DNA of 64,000 nucleotides from JALZAI01 sp038207565 (GCA_038207565.1 JBBQZQ010000006.1:57876-121875); one strand, 5' to 3'; shown: positions 28,311 to 35,972, numbered from the stretch's first letter. Program-made: numbers and translations. Notes: generated by a model not told the origin, from the sequence alone.

Positions 28311-28864
28311 CCGGACGGGAGGTCGTAACCCGGCAGGAAGGCCCCGCCGAGCGTGAATTCGGTGCGCCAGTGCCAGCCGCCGTCCGGATCGCGGGAGAAG
28401 AGCACGATGTGATCGACGGGGAAGCGCGCCACGAAGTCGGTCAGGCCCTCATACGCTTCGTCCAGCGCGGCGTCCTCGAGCCCGTGCGCCACAGTGACGT
28501 GCGGGTGGTAGGGGAACTGCAGGTCGCGCTCCAGCGGGCTCCGGCGGATCGCGCACTCCAGCTCCTCGCAGTCGCCGACACCACGTGCCACCTGGACGAA
28601 GACGACGGGTGAGGTGGGGCGGAAGGTCCCGGTGCCGGCCAGGTGCATCACGAACGGACGCGCCCGCGCGGCGGCCTGCGTCAGATGCCGCTCGATCTCT
28701 GGCATCCGGTCGACCGCGACCGGCGTGGGCGGCAGCAGCGTCACGTGCGGCCAGACCAGTTCGGCCGACGGGTCACCCACGCGCTTGCGCCAGGTGGCGA
28801 GCGCGCTCGCATGCGGCTGGGGAATCGCGATCGCGACGCCCACCGTCACCTGGTCGGCCATCAA
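28307..28864 (-). CDS. 2'-5' RNA ligase family protein (LigT-like phosphoesterase)
   Basis: A 185-residue 2H phosphoesterase-superfamily protein. The two signature His motifs are HVTLLP near residue 40 and HVTVAHG near 124, which together form the active site of LigT/CPDase enzymes acting on 2'-5' or 2',3'-cyclic phosphate RNA ends. WPHVTL and YHPHVTVAHGLED fit the actinobacterial subgroup. Its ATG at 28864 overlaps the trpS stop by ATGA and its own stop overlaps the YihY-like start, so it is translated in a chain trpS-ligT-yihY. Link to a tRNA synthetase suggests an RNA-end role, but that is inference. Confidence 0.88.
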   Translation of the reverse strand: MMADQVTVGVAIAIPQPHASALATWRKRVGDPSAELVWPHVTLLPPTPVAVDRMPEIERHLTQAAARARPFVMHLAGTGTFRPTSPVVFVQVARGVGDCEELECAIRRSPLERDLQFPYHPHVTVAHGLEDAALDEAYEGLTDFVARFPVDHIVLFSRDPDGGWHWRTEFTLGGAFLPGYDLPSG

Positions 28865-29886
28865 CGTCGCGCCGCAGGGAGGAAGCCGACCCGGTCGTAG
28901 GCCGTGGCCAGGGTCGCAGACGCGACCGCTCCGGCGTGCTCGGCGCCCGTCGCGAGCAGGCGGTCGAGCTCGGCGGGATCGCCGATCAGTTCGCGCGTGC
29001 GCAGCGCGAACGGCTCGACGAACGCGACGACCGCGTCCGCGACGGCCGATTTCAACGCGCCGTAGCCCTGCCCGGCGAAGTCGGTCTCGACCTCGCTCAC
29101 CTGCCGGTCGGTGACAGCGGCGAGGATCGCGAGCAGATTCGACACCCCCGGCTTGGACTCGGGGTCGAAGTGCACCTCGCTGCCGGTGTCGGTCACCGCG
29201 CGCTTGATCTTCCTGGCGATGGCTGACGGCGCGTCCAACAAGTTGACGGTGCCGGCGTCGGCGAGCGACTTGCTCATCTTCGCAGTGGGGTCCTGCAGGT
29301 CGAGCACCTTCGCGGTCCGACCCGGGATCAACGCCTCGGGGACGGTGAAGGTCGCTCCGTAGCGGGAGTTGAAGCGTTGCGCGAGGTTGCGGGTGAGCTC
29401 GAGGTGCTGGCGCTGATCCTCACCGACCGGAACCCGATCGGCCTGGTACAGCAGGATGTCAGCCGCTTGCAGCACGGGATAGGTGAACAGCCCGACCGAG
29501 AAGTGCTCAGCGCCGGAGCGGGTGGACTTGTCCTTGAACTGCGTCATCCGGCTCGCGTCGCCGAAGCCGGTCAGGCACTCCAGCACCCACGACAGGCGCG
29601 GGTGCTCGGGAACCTGGCTCTGCACGAACAGCACACACCGTTGCGGGTCGAGACCGGCGGCCAGCAACTGCGCGACCGCGATCCGCGTGCGCTGGCGAAG
29701 ATCGTCGGGCGCAGGCGGTTCAAGGGTGAGTGCGTGCAGGTCGACGACGCAGTAGTAGGCGTCGTGGGTTTCCTGCAGGGCGACCCAGTGCTTGACTGCA
29801 CCGAGGTAGTTGCCGAGGTGAAACGAACCCGACGTCGGCTGGATGCCCGAGAGAACGCGCGGTCTAGTCGCCGAGTTGCTCGGCAC
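28861..29886 (-). CDS. trpS: Tryptophanyl-tRNA synthetase
   Basis: TrpS charges tRNA-Trp. The class I signature HLGN (HIGH equivalent) is in VLSGIQPTSGSFHLGNYLGAVKHW near residue 15, and KMSKS is in LQDPTAKMSKSLADAG near 195. Other family segments are ECLTGFGDASRMTQFKDKS, YPVLQAADILLYQADRVPVGEDQRQHLELTRNLAQRFN. From GTG 29886 the protein is 341 residues, the normal length; GTG 29916 (351 residues) is equally possible. The start lies inside the 3' end of the upstream CBS-domain gene (23-53 bases overlap), so the two are probably co-transcribed. Confidence 0.96.
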   Translation of the reverse strand: MPSNSATRPRVLSGIQPTSGSFHLGNYLGAVKHWVALQETHDAYYCVVDLHALTLEPPAPDDLRQRTRIAVAQLLAAGLDPQRCVLFVQSQVPEHPRLSWVLECLTGFGDASRMTQFKDKSTRSGAEHFSVGLFTYPVLQAADILLYQADRVPVGEDQRQHLELTRNLAQRFNSRYGATFTVPEALIPGRTAKVLDLQDPTAKMSKSLADAGTVNLLDAPSAIARKIKRAVTDTGSEVHFDPESKPGVSNLLAILAAVTDRQVSEVETDFAGQGYGALKSAVADAVVAFVEPFALRTRELIGDPAELDRLLATGAEHAGAVASATLATAYDRVGFLPAARR

Positions 29887-31240
29887 CGTCGCCGGCGGTG
29901 GGTCGTTGGGGGGCACCCGCCGATTCTGACACTGCCTCGGGTTCGTCGTTCGGGGGGTCGGCCGGCGGTGTGAGCCGGATCCGGGCCGCACGCCGCCCGT
30001 CCACCTCGATCACGTCGAGCAGGTAGCCGTCGCGCGAAACGCGGTCGTGCAGGCTCGGCATGCGGCCCAGCGCCGCCATCACATAACCGCCCAGCGTCGC
30101 GTAGGGGCCGTCGGGCAGTTCCAGTCCGGAGAGCTCCGCGACCTCGTCGAGATTTTCCTTGCCGTCCAGTTCGATGACGCCTCCGGACAGGCGTACCGGT
30201 TCGCCGTTGTCGATGCCGCTCTCGTCGCGGATATCGCCGATGACCTCCTCGACCAGATCCTCGAGACTGACGATGCCGTCGGTGCCGCCGTACTCGTCCA
30301 CGACGATCGCGAGATGGTGCCCTTCGCGCCGCATCTCCGACAGCGCCGCGAGCACACCCTTGGTGCCCGGCATCTGCTTCACCTCACGCGCCATGCTCGC
30401 CACGGTGCGGTCACGGCCACCGCGGAAGTCACCGAAGACCAGCTCGCGGATGTGCACGACGCCGCGCACGTCGTCGTGGTCGCGCCCGTAGACCGGGTAG
30501 CGCTCGTGCGGGTGCTCGGCCGCGATCTTCACCGCCCGGGTCACCGTCATCGAGCCCTCGAGAAAGTACACGTCGGTGCGGGGCACCATCACCTCGCTGA
30601 TCGAGCGTTCCCCCGCGGCGAAGACGTCGTCGATGAGTCGCCGCTCGTCCGAGGACAACGACTCGTGCGCGGCGACCAGGCCGCGCAGCTCTTCCTCGCT
30701 GATCGGTTGACGTCCGGCCGCGGGGTCGCCGCCCAGCATGCGCACCACGCCGTTGGTCGAGCGGGAGAGCAACCAGATGACCGGACGGAAAGCCGCGGCG
30801 ATGCGCGCGAGCGAGGGGGCGAACAGCTTCGCGGTCGCTTCGGGACGTTGCAGGCCGAGCCGCTTGGGCGCCAGCTCGCCGACCACCAGGGTCACGAAGG
30901 AGATCACCAGGGTCACCCCGACGACGCCGGCCGCGCCGGCCAGGCCGTCGCTCCAGCCGCTGCGGACCAGATACACCTTCACGTCCTCGGACAGGGTCAC
31001 CGCGCCGTACGCGCTGGAGAGCAGTGCGGTGGACGTGACGCCGATCTGAACCGTTGCCAAGAAGCGGTTCGGGTCGCGGACCAGCCGTTCGACGGCCGCA
31101 CCACGGCGCCCGGTCTCGGCCATGGCCCGCGCCTGGCCCTCCCGCAGCGAGACGAGCGAGATCTCGGCCGCGACGAAAAGCCCTTCGATCATGATCAGCA
31201 ACAGGACGATGCCGACATTCAGCAATGTCGCGCCGCTCAC
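29864..31240 (-). CDS. CNNM/CorC-type membrane protein (DUF21, CBS pair, CorC/HlyC domain)
   Basis: A 458-residue protein with the full domain set of 'hemolysin-like' CNNM family members: an N-terminal DUF21 membrane domain of about four hydrophobic segments (NVGIVLLLIMIEGLFVAAEISLVSL; ATVQIGVTSTALLSSAYGAVTL; VVGVTLVISFVTLVVGELAPKRLGLQRPE), a CBS pair (SEVMVPRTDVYFLEGS; HHLAIVVDEYGGTDGIVSLEDLVEEVIGDI) and a CorC_HlyC domain near the C-terminus. Such proteins take part in magnesium/cobalt homeostasis, probably export. The start is GTG 31240. The 80 bases upstream, to the icd stop, hold nothing obvious. Confidence 0.92.
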   Translation of the reverse strand: MSGATLLNVGIVLLLIMIEGLFVAAEISLVSLREGQARAMAETGRRGAAVERLVRDPNRFLATVQIGVTSTALLSSAYGAVTLSEDVKVYLVRSGWSDGLAGAAGVVGVTLVISFVTLVVGELAPKRLGLQRPEATAKLFAPSLARIAAAFRPVIWLLSRSTNGVVRMLGGDPAAGRQPISEEELRGLVAAHESLSSDERRLIDDVFAAGERSISEVMVPRTDVYFLEGSMTVTRAVKIAAEHPHERYPVYGRDHDDVRGVVHIRELVFGDFRGGRDRTVASMAREVKQMPGTKGVLAALSEMRREGHHLAIVVDEYGGTDGIVSLEDLVEEVIGDIRDESGIDNGEPVRLSGGVIELDGKENLDEVAELSGLELPDGPYATLGGYVMAALGRMPSLHDRVSRDGYLLDVIEVDGRRAARIRLTPPADPPNDEPEAVSESAGAPQRPTAGDGAEQLGD

Positions 31241-31319
31241 GGGCTAAAGCTAGCCGACGAACGCCGCTCGACTTGCGGATCGCGACGCCGACCCCTTGCG
31301 GCGCCGGCCGCTCGCGGCG

Positions 31320-32534
31320 TCAGGCCATCGCCTTCTGCAGGTTCGCATCGATCGCGTCCAGGAACTGCTCAGTGGACAGGAACGGCGCGTCCGAGCTGAT
31401 CAGAATGGCGAGGTCCTTGGTCATCTGCCCGCCCTCGACGGTCTCGATGCACACCCTCTCCAGCGTCTCGGCGAACGCGGTGACCTCGGGTGTGCCGTCC
31501 AGCTCGCCGCGGTGCGCCAGACCGCGCGTCCAGGCGAAGATCGACGCGATCGGGTTGGTGGACGTGGGCCGACCGGCCTGGTGTTGCCGGTAGTGACGGG
31601 TGACGGTGCCGTGCGCCGCCTCGGCCTCGACGGTCTTACCGTCGGGCGTCATCAGCACTGACGTCATCAGGCCCAGCGAACCGAAGCCCTGGGCCACGGT
31701 GTCGGACTGCACGTCGCCGTCGTAGTTCTTGCACGCCCAGACATAACCGCCCTCCCACTTCAGTGCAGCCGCGACCATGTCGTCGATGAGCCGGTGCTCG
31801 TAGGTGATACCTGCCGCCTCGAAGTCGGCCTTGAACTCAGCCTCGAAGGTCTCGGCGAAGATGTCCTTGAACCGGCCGTCGTAGCCCTTCAGGATCGTGT
31901 TCTTGGTGGAGAGGTAGACGGGGTAGTTGCGGTTGAGGCCGTAGCGCAGCGACGCCCGGGCGAAGTCGCGGATCGAGTCGTCGAGGTTGTACATCGCCAG
32001 CGCCACCCCCGGGCCCGGGAACTCGAACACGTCGAGCACGGTGGGCTGCGAGCCGTCCTTGGGCGTGAAGGTCAGTGTCAGCGTGCCTTCGCCGGGCACC
32101 CGCATGTCGGTGGCACGGTACTGGTCGCCGAACGCGTGGCGGCCGACGACGATCGGCTTGGTCCAGCCGGGGACGAGCCGGGGCACGTTGCGCATGATGA
32201 TCGGCTCGCGGAAGATCACGCCGCCGAGGATGTTGCGGATCGTCCCGTTCGGCGAGCGCCACATCTTCTTCAGCCCGAATTCCGCCACACGCGCCTCGTC
32301 CGGGGTGATCGTGGCGCACTTGACGCCCACACCGTGCCTCTTGATCGCATCGGCGGCATCGATCGTCACCTGGTCGTCGGTGGCGTCGCGATGCTCGACA
32401 CCGAGGTCGTAGTACTCGAGATTCACGTCGAGGTAGGGGTTTATCAGCTTGTCCTTGATGAACTGCCAGATGATGCGCGTCATCTCGTCGCCGTCCAGCT
32501 CGACGACAGTTCCCTGCACCTTGATCTTGGCCAT
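31320..32534 (-). CDS. icd: Isocitrate dehydrogenase (NADP-dependent)
   Basis: A 404-residue eukaryote-like homodimeric IDH converting isocitrate to 2-oxoglutarate with NADPH production. It starts AKIKVQGTVVELDGDEMTRIIWQFIKDKLI, has KCATITPDEARVAEF, the isocitrate-binding MWRSPNGTIRNILGGVIFREPI near residue 95, and the NADP-binding region EAEAAHGTVTRHYRQHQAGRPTSTNPIASIFAW near 305. The ATG at 32534 (MAKIKVQG) is the family start; a TTG four codons upstream is in frame. A 14-bp palindrome lies 26 bases upstream. It provides TCA flux together with sdh, sucCD and mdh in this window. Confidence 0.97.
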   Translation of the reverse strand: MAKIKVQGTVVELDGDEMTRIIWQFIKDKLINPYLDVNLEYYDLGVEHRDATDDQVTIDAADAIKRHGVGVKCATITPDEARVAEFGLKKMWRSPNGTIRNILGGVIFREPIIMRNVPRLVPGWTKPIVVGRHAFGDQYRATDMRVPGEGTLTLTFTPKDGSQPTVLDVFEFPGPGVALAMYNLDDSIRDFARASLRYGLNRNYPVYLSTKNTILKGYDGRFKDIFAETFEAEFKADFEAAGITYEHRLIDDMVAAALKWEGGYVWACKNYDGDVQSDTVAQGFGSLGLMTSVLMTPDGKTVEAEAAHGTVTRHYRQHQAGRPTSTNPIASIFAWTRGLAHRGELDGTPEVTAFAETLERVCIETVEGGQMTKDLAILISSDAPFLSTEQFLDAIDANLQKAMA

Positions 32535-32559
32535 GTCCTCGTCCAACCTCCGTGAGTTC

Positions 32560-32573
32560 TCTTGACATCAAGA
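32560..32573. promoter_or_regulatory. Palindromic operator candidate upstream of icd / DUF885 gene
   Basis: TCTTGA-CA-TCAAGA has perfect 6-base arms around a 2-base centre. It lies 26 bases upstream of the icd ATG and 60 bases upstream of the divergent DUF885 gene, in an otherwise GC-rich 98-base spacer. The symmetry and AT content fit a dimeric repressor site; I cannot name the regulator. Confidence 0.5.
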
Positions 32574-32618
32574 TACCTCGCCGCCCGAGCTCGGCATGAG
32601 CGGGGCCGGACGCAGCCC

Positions 32619-32624
32619 TAGTGT
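32619..32624 (+). promoter_or_regulatory. Candidate -10 element for the DUF885 gene
   Basis: TAGTGT lies 8 bases before the ATG at 32633, matching TANNNT and the spacing of a leaderless transcript. There is no Shine-Dalgarno between it and the ATG. The -35 region (about 32596-32601) does not look conserved. Confidence 0.35.
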
Positions 32625-32632
32625 TGTCGGGC

Positions 32633-34324
32633 ATGACCCAGTCGCGCACCCCCACCGCCGTGGATGCCCTGGCCGAGCGATACCTCGACGATGCCGCAGC
32701 GCTCGACCCGATGCTCGCCACCGAGCTCGGTATCGCCGGCCACGACCACGAGCTGCCCGAGCTCACCCCGCAGTGGTACCAGCAGCGATCGCAGCTGCGG
32801 CGGCGGGTGCTGGCCGAGCTCGATTCGGCGGACCCGGTCGACGCCCCGGACCGGGTGACCGTCGCCGCGCTGCGCGAGGAACTCGAGGCGGCAGAGGCGA
32901 TCACGGCGCTCGGCGTCGACGAGGCCGATCTCAAGACGATCGCGTCGCCCGCCCAGACGATCCGCGACACGTTCGACCTGAACGCGACCACGACACCGGA
33001 CGACTGGTCGGTGATCGCCACCCGGCTCGCGGCCGTGCCGGGCACGATCGAGGGGTACCGCACTTCGCTACGGTCGGCCGCCGCGCGCGGCGTTGTCGTC
33101 CCGCGTCGCCAGATCGCCGCGGCGATCGCGCAGGCGAAGGACAACCTGGGCCCGAACGGGTTTTTCGCCGACTACGCCCGCAGCGCCGCGGCGGCCGACG
33201 GGCGCCCGCTGCCGGAATCGCTGCGGACCGAGTTGGCGCGCAACGCCGACGCGGCCGCGCAGTCGTTCGCCGCGCTGATCGACTTTCTCGACGGCGAGCT
33301 GATGGCCCAGGCCCCCGAGGCCGACGCGTTCGGCCGCGAGGCCTACCCGGTGTACCTGCGCTCCTTTCTCGGGACGCAGGTCGATCTCGAGGACACCTAC
33401 GCCTGGGGCCAGCAGGAACTCGCCCGCATCACCGCCGAGATGCAACGCACCGCAGGGCGGATCAAGCCGGGGGCGTCGGTCGCCGAGGCGATCGCGCTGC
33501 TCGACCTCGATCCGGCGCGCAATCTGGAGGGGACGGCGGCCCTGCAGGCCTGGATGCAGGAACGGTCCGACGCCGCGGTGACCGGGCTCGCGCGGACCCA
33601 CTTCGACATCCCCGAGCCGATCCGCCGGCTCGAATGCCGAATCGCGCCGACCCACGCCGGTGGCATCTATTACACCGGCCCGAGCGAGGACCTGACCACG
33701 CGACCGGGACGGATGTGGTGGTCGGTCCCGGCGGGCGTGACCCGGTTCGGCACGTGGCGCGAGCTGACGACCGTCTACCACGAGGGCGTGCCGGGCCATC
33801 ACCTGCAGATCGCGCAGACGGCGTACCGCCGCGAGCTGCTCAATCGCTGGCGACGCACCGGATCCTGGGTCAGCGGGCACGGCGAGGGCTGGGCGCTCTA
33901 TGCCGAGCGGCTGATGGCTGACCTCGGCTTCCTCGATGACCCGGCCGACTATCTGGGCATGCTCGACGGCCAGACGCTGCGCGCGGTGCGCGTCGTGATC
34001 GACATCGGCGTGCACTGCGGTTTCCCGGCCCCGGCCGAGGTCGGGGGCGGCGGGTGGACCTACGCCAAGGCGTGGCAGCTGCTGTCCTCATACGTGCACG
34101 AACCGGAGGCCAACCTGCGCTTCGAGCTGGACCGCTACCTCGGCTGGCCGGGCCAGGCCCCGTCGTACAAGATCGGCGAGCGCTTCTGGCTGGGGCTGCG
34201 CGACGAGGTGCGCCAGCGTGCCGGCGCCGGCTTCGACCTGACCGCCTTCCACCGCACGGCCCTCGATGTCGGTTCGCTGGGCCTGGACGTGCTGCGCCGC
34301 GCCGTCCTCGGCGAATTCGACTGA
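32633..34324 (+). CDS. DUF885 family protein (putative M3-like zinc peptidase)
   Basis: A 563-residue cytoplasmic protein of the DUF885 family. The key motif is TVYHEGVPGHHLQIAQT, an HExxxGHH arrangement at about residues 383-390, thought to bind zinc. Other family segments are GGIYYTGPSEDLTTRPGRMWWSV, GSWVSGHGEGWALYAERLMADLGFL (a distal Glu/His region) and VVIDIGVHCGFPAPAEVGGGGWTYAKAWQLL. Length fits the family (550-600). No signal peptide. The following PaiB-like gene starts one base after its TGA, so they form an operon. Function is presumed proteolytic but not shown. Confidence 0.88.
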   Translation: MTQSRTPTAVDALAERYLDDAAALDPMLATELGIAGHDHELPELTPQWYQQRSQLRRRVLAELDSADPVDAPDRVTVAALREELEAAEAITALGVDEADLKTIASPAQTIRDTFDLNATTTPDDWSVIATRLAAVPGTIEGYRTSLRSAAARGVVVPRRQIAAAIAQAKDNLGPNGFFADYARSAAAADGRPLPESLRTELARNADAAAQSFAALIDFLDGELMAQAPEADAFGREAYPVYLRSFLGTQVDLEDTYAWGQQELARITAEMQRTAGRIKPGASVAEAIALLDLDPARNLEGTAALQAWMQERSDAAVTGLARTHFDIPEPIRRLECRIAPTHAGGIYYTGPSEDLTTRPGRMWWSVPAGVTRFGTWRELTTVYHEGVPGHHLQIAQTAYRRELLNRWRRTGSWVSGHGEGWALYAERLMADLGFLDDPADYLGMLDGQTLRAVRVVIDIGVHCGFPAPAEVGGGGWTYAKAWQLLSSYVHEPEANLRFELDRYLGWPGQAPSYKIGERFWLGLRDEVRQRAGAGFDLTAFHRTALDVGSLGLDVLRRAVLGEFD

Positions 34325-34325
34325 C

Positions 34326-34946
34326 ATGTTGATCCATCCCTGGGACGCCTCGACCTCGCCGGAGGAATGGGTCGGCTTCGTCCGTGCCCAGGGATTCGGC
34401 CACCTCGTCGCCGCCGGTCGCGAGCGCGACGTCGCGGTTGTGGTGCCGACGCAGTTCGCGCTCACGTCCCCCTCGCTCGTCGAACTGCACCTGGCCCGCC
34501 CCAACCCGATCTGGGCCGCGCTGGCCGAGAACCCCCTGGTGCTCCTGAGCGTCGCCGGCGACTGGAGCTACATCCCCGCTGCGTGGAAGGCGGTGGCCGA
34601 GGAGGACCCGCGCCTCGGCGTGCCGACCACCTACTACGCCGGCGTCCAGCTCGTGGCGTCGGCCGAGATCGTGGACGACGTGCAGCAGAAGGCGGCGATC
34701 CTGCGCACCCAGCTCGCGGTCACCGAGCCCGGGTCCGGGGCCGCCGATCCGATCGAGCACGGCCGCACGCTCAACGGCATCCGCGGATTGCGCCTGTCGG
34801 TGCGGGAGGTGCGGGCCAAGTTCAAGTACGGCGGCAATGCCGACGACGAGCATCGCGCCGCGGTCGCGCAGCGCCTCGGCGAACGCGGCGGACCGGGCGA
34901 CGCCGCCGCGCTGCGCCATCTGCAGCGCCGCACGCCGCTCCCCTGA
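34326..34946 (+). CDS. FMN-binding PaiB-like protein
   Basis: A 206-residue protein of the PaiB/FMN-binding split-barrel family, named 'negative transcriptional regulator' after Bacillus subtilis PaiB. It shows MLIHPWDASTSPEEWVGFVRAQGFGHLVAAG, HLARPNPIWAALAENPLVLLSVAGDWSYIPAAWK, and GVPTTYYAGVQLVASAEIV, then a C-terminal helix ending HRAAVAQRLGERG. No DNA-binding domain is visible, so an FMN-dependent reductase or stress role is as likely as regulation. It is coupled to the DUF885 gene and is followed within three bases by a long inverted repeat that probably ends the transcript. Confidence 0.88.
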   Translation: MLIHPWDASTSPEEWVGFVRAQGFGHLVAAGRERDVAVVVPTQFALTSPSLVELHLARPNPIWAALAENPLVLLSVAGDWSYIPAAWKAVAEEDPRLGVPTTYYAGVQLVASAEIVDDVQQKAAILRTQLAVTEPGSGAADPIEHGRTLNGIRGLRLSVREVRAKFKYGGNADDEHRAAVAQRLGERGGPGDAAALRHLQRRTPLP

Positions 34947-34948
34947 GC

Positions 34949-34999
34949 CCGATCGTGGTTCTTTACCCTGGCGTGAGGCAGGTAAAGAACCACGATCGG
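34949..34999. terminator. Long perfect inverted repeat after the PaiB-like gene
   Basis: The arms 34949-34967 and 34981-34999 are exact reverse complements over 19 bases (CCGATCGTGGTTCTTTACC), with a 13-base loop. The flanking GAGC/GCTC and the inner TG/CA can extend the stem past single-base bulges. It begins two bases after the preceding stop codon. A terminator is the simplest role, but the length and AT-rich arms are unusual for this genome and no T-run follows. Confidence 0.6.
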
Positions 35000-35018
35000 C
35001 TCGTCGTGAGGGCTCGCC

Positions 35019-35114
35019 ATGTCGGGCTTTCGGGTGTATGACAGCTGCACGGTCGGCAGTGTGACTGCCGCGGCTCGTCCGCCGGCAGATGTTGCTAACC
35101 ATCAGGCGGCATGA
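35019..35114 (+). CDS. Possible 31-codon small ORF, first of an overlapping chain
   Basis: ATG at 35019 reads MSGFRVYDSCTVG and ends TGA at 35114 after 31 residues. Its stop overlaps the ATG of the next tiny ORF by ATGA. I do not recognise the peptide and there is no clear ribosome site. It is listed because of the chain arrangement; chance in GC-rich DNA is quite possible. Confidence 0.25.
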   Translation: MSGFRVYDSCTVGSVTAAARPPADVANHQAA

Positions 35115-35137
35115 GCCGGCCAGGGAGATCGGCATGA
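35111..35137 (+). CDS. Possible 8-codon ORF overlapping the DVEGH peptide
   Basis: ATG 35111 to TGA 35137 encodes MSRPGRSA. Its stop overlaps the start of the 19-residue ORF by ATGA. If translated it could couple translation of that peptide, as short upstream ORFs do; nothing else supports it. Confidence 0.2.
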   Translation: MSRPGRSA

Positions 35138-35193
35138 GCGAGAACAGCAAACCGGACACCGAGGACGTCGAGGGCCACTCGCGCACGCGCTGA
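35134..35193 (+). CDS. Small ORF: 19-residue charged peptide with DVEGH motif
   Basis: ATG 35134 preceded by GGGAG at 7-base spacing encodes MSENSKPDTEDVEGHSRTR, then TGA. The peptide is hydrophilic, acidic in the middle and basic at the end, with no signal or membrane segment. A strong hairpin (35221-35261) follows 27 bases after the stop, as expected for a short independent transcript. It is too short to assign to a family from sequence; a signalling peptide, a RiPP leader or a fortuitous ORF are all possible. No modifying enzyme is encoded next to it. Confidence 0.45.
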   Translation: MSENSKPDTEDVEGHSRTR

Positions 35194-35220
35194 TCGAGCT
35201 ACCGCTGCGGGGGAGTTGGG

Positions 35221-35261
35221 GATGATGCCGGAGGCCTCGGGAGGGAGCCTCCGGCATCATC
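35221..35261. terminator. Perfect 15-bp hairpin after the small-ORF chain
   Basis: GATGATGCCGGAGGC (35221-35235) and GCCTCCGGCATCATC (35247-35261) are exact complements with an 11-base loop. The hairpin lies between the 19-residue ORF and the GAF gene remnant. It is strong enough to act as a terminator for the small transcript, though no T-run follows. Confidence 0.55.
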
Positions 35262-35288
35262 GTGTCCAGAATCTGACGGGGAGGGCCG

Positions 35289-35725
35289 ATGACCGACCCG
35301 GACCCGCTGCTGCGCGAGTTCGCGGAGCTGGCCGCAGCGACGGGGCAGGTCGCGGCGCCACCGGCGCTTGCCCAGGCCCTCGTCTCGCTCACCGCGCTCG
35401 CCAGGACTTTCTTCGGCGCGGCAGCCTGCTCGGTGGCCGTCCTGGACGAGGACGAGGATGGCGACCACGCCGAGCTGGTCTACACGGCCGCGACCGGCGA
35501 GGGGCGACGCGATCCGGGGGTGCGGCTGCCGATCGACCGCGGCATCGCCGGGTGGGTCGCGCAGAGCGGCCAGCCGATCGCGGTCTCCGACCTCTCGCGC
35601 GACGTGCGCTTCGCCCGCGACGTCGCCGAGTCCACGTCCTACGTCCCCAGACGATCATGGTGGTCCCCGCTGAATCCGGTGACCGCCTGCTCGGGGTGCT
35701 CAGCGTGCTCGACCGCGACGATACC
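35289..35725 (+). pseudogene. GAF-domain protein, frameshifted and 3'-truncated
   Basis: ATG 35289, behind GGGGAGGG, opens a GAF-domain protein: LVSLTALARTFFGAAACSVAVLDEDEDGDHAELVYTAATGEG, LPIDRGIAGWVAQSGQPIAVSDLSRDVRFARDVAESTSYVP. At about 35645 (GTCCCCAG) the homology moves to another frame, continuing QTIMVVPAESGDRLLGVLSVLDRDD, as if one C had been inserted. After ~35720 GAF similarity stops, without the final GAF helix, and the sequence becomes the antisense of a cyclic-nucleotide-binding domain. GAF proteins of this type sense small molecules or redox state. A sequencing error could explain the frameshift but not the missing end. Confidence 0.75.
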
Positions 35726-35734
35726 CGGGCCGTC

Positions 35735-35972
35735 GAGTGCCGACAGCTCGCCGAGCGAGTCGCCCGGGCCGACCACCGCGAGCACCAACTCCTCCCCGCG
35801 CGGCGAGGCGACAACGACCCGCAGCCGCCCCGTCCGCACCAGGAACAGGTAGTCGCTCGGCTCGCCCTCGGTGAAACAGCACCTGGCCACGCGCGAGCCG
35901 GCATACGTGCGCGGCGCGGGCGAGTGCGGCGAGCGACTCGTCCGACAGCTCGGCGAAGAGCTCGATCTGCAC
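35735..35972 (-). pseudogene. Cyclic-nucleotide-binding-domain protein, frameshifted and 3'-truncated
   Basis: Reading from GTG 35972 leftward gives VQIELFAELSDESLAALARAA, then RLARGQVLF; at about 35871 the domain continues in another frame as EGEPSDYLFLVRTGRLRVVVASPRGEELVLAVVGPGDSLGELSALDG, an unmistakable Crp-type cNMP-binding fold (EGEP-D-LF-V-G, GDSLGELSAL). One extra C would account for the shift. Similarity ends near 35735, where the GAF remnant of the opposite strand begins. The C-terminal part of the fold and any helix-turn-helix are missing. It starts 38 bases after the mdh stop on the same strand. Confidence 0.75.

Noticed and set aside
35289..35852. An intact 187-residue GAF protein
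   Set aside because: After residue ~120 this frame becomes Ser/Pro-rich nonsense while GAF similarity continues in another frame, so the frame end is an artefact of a shift.
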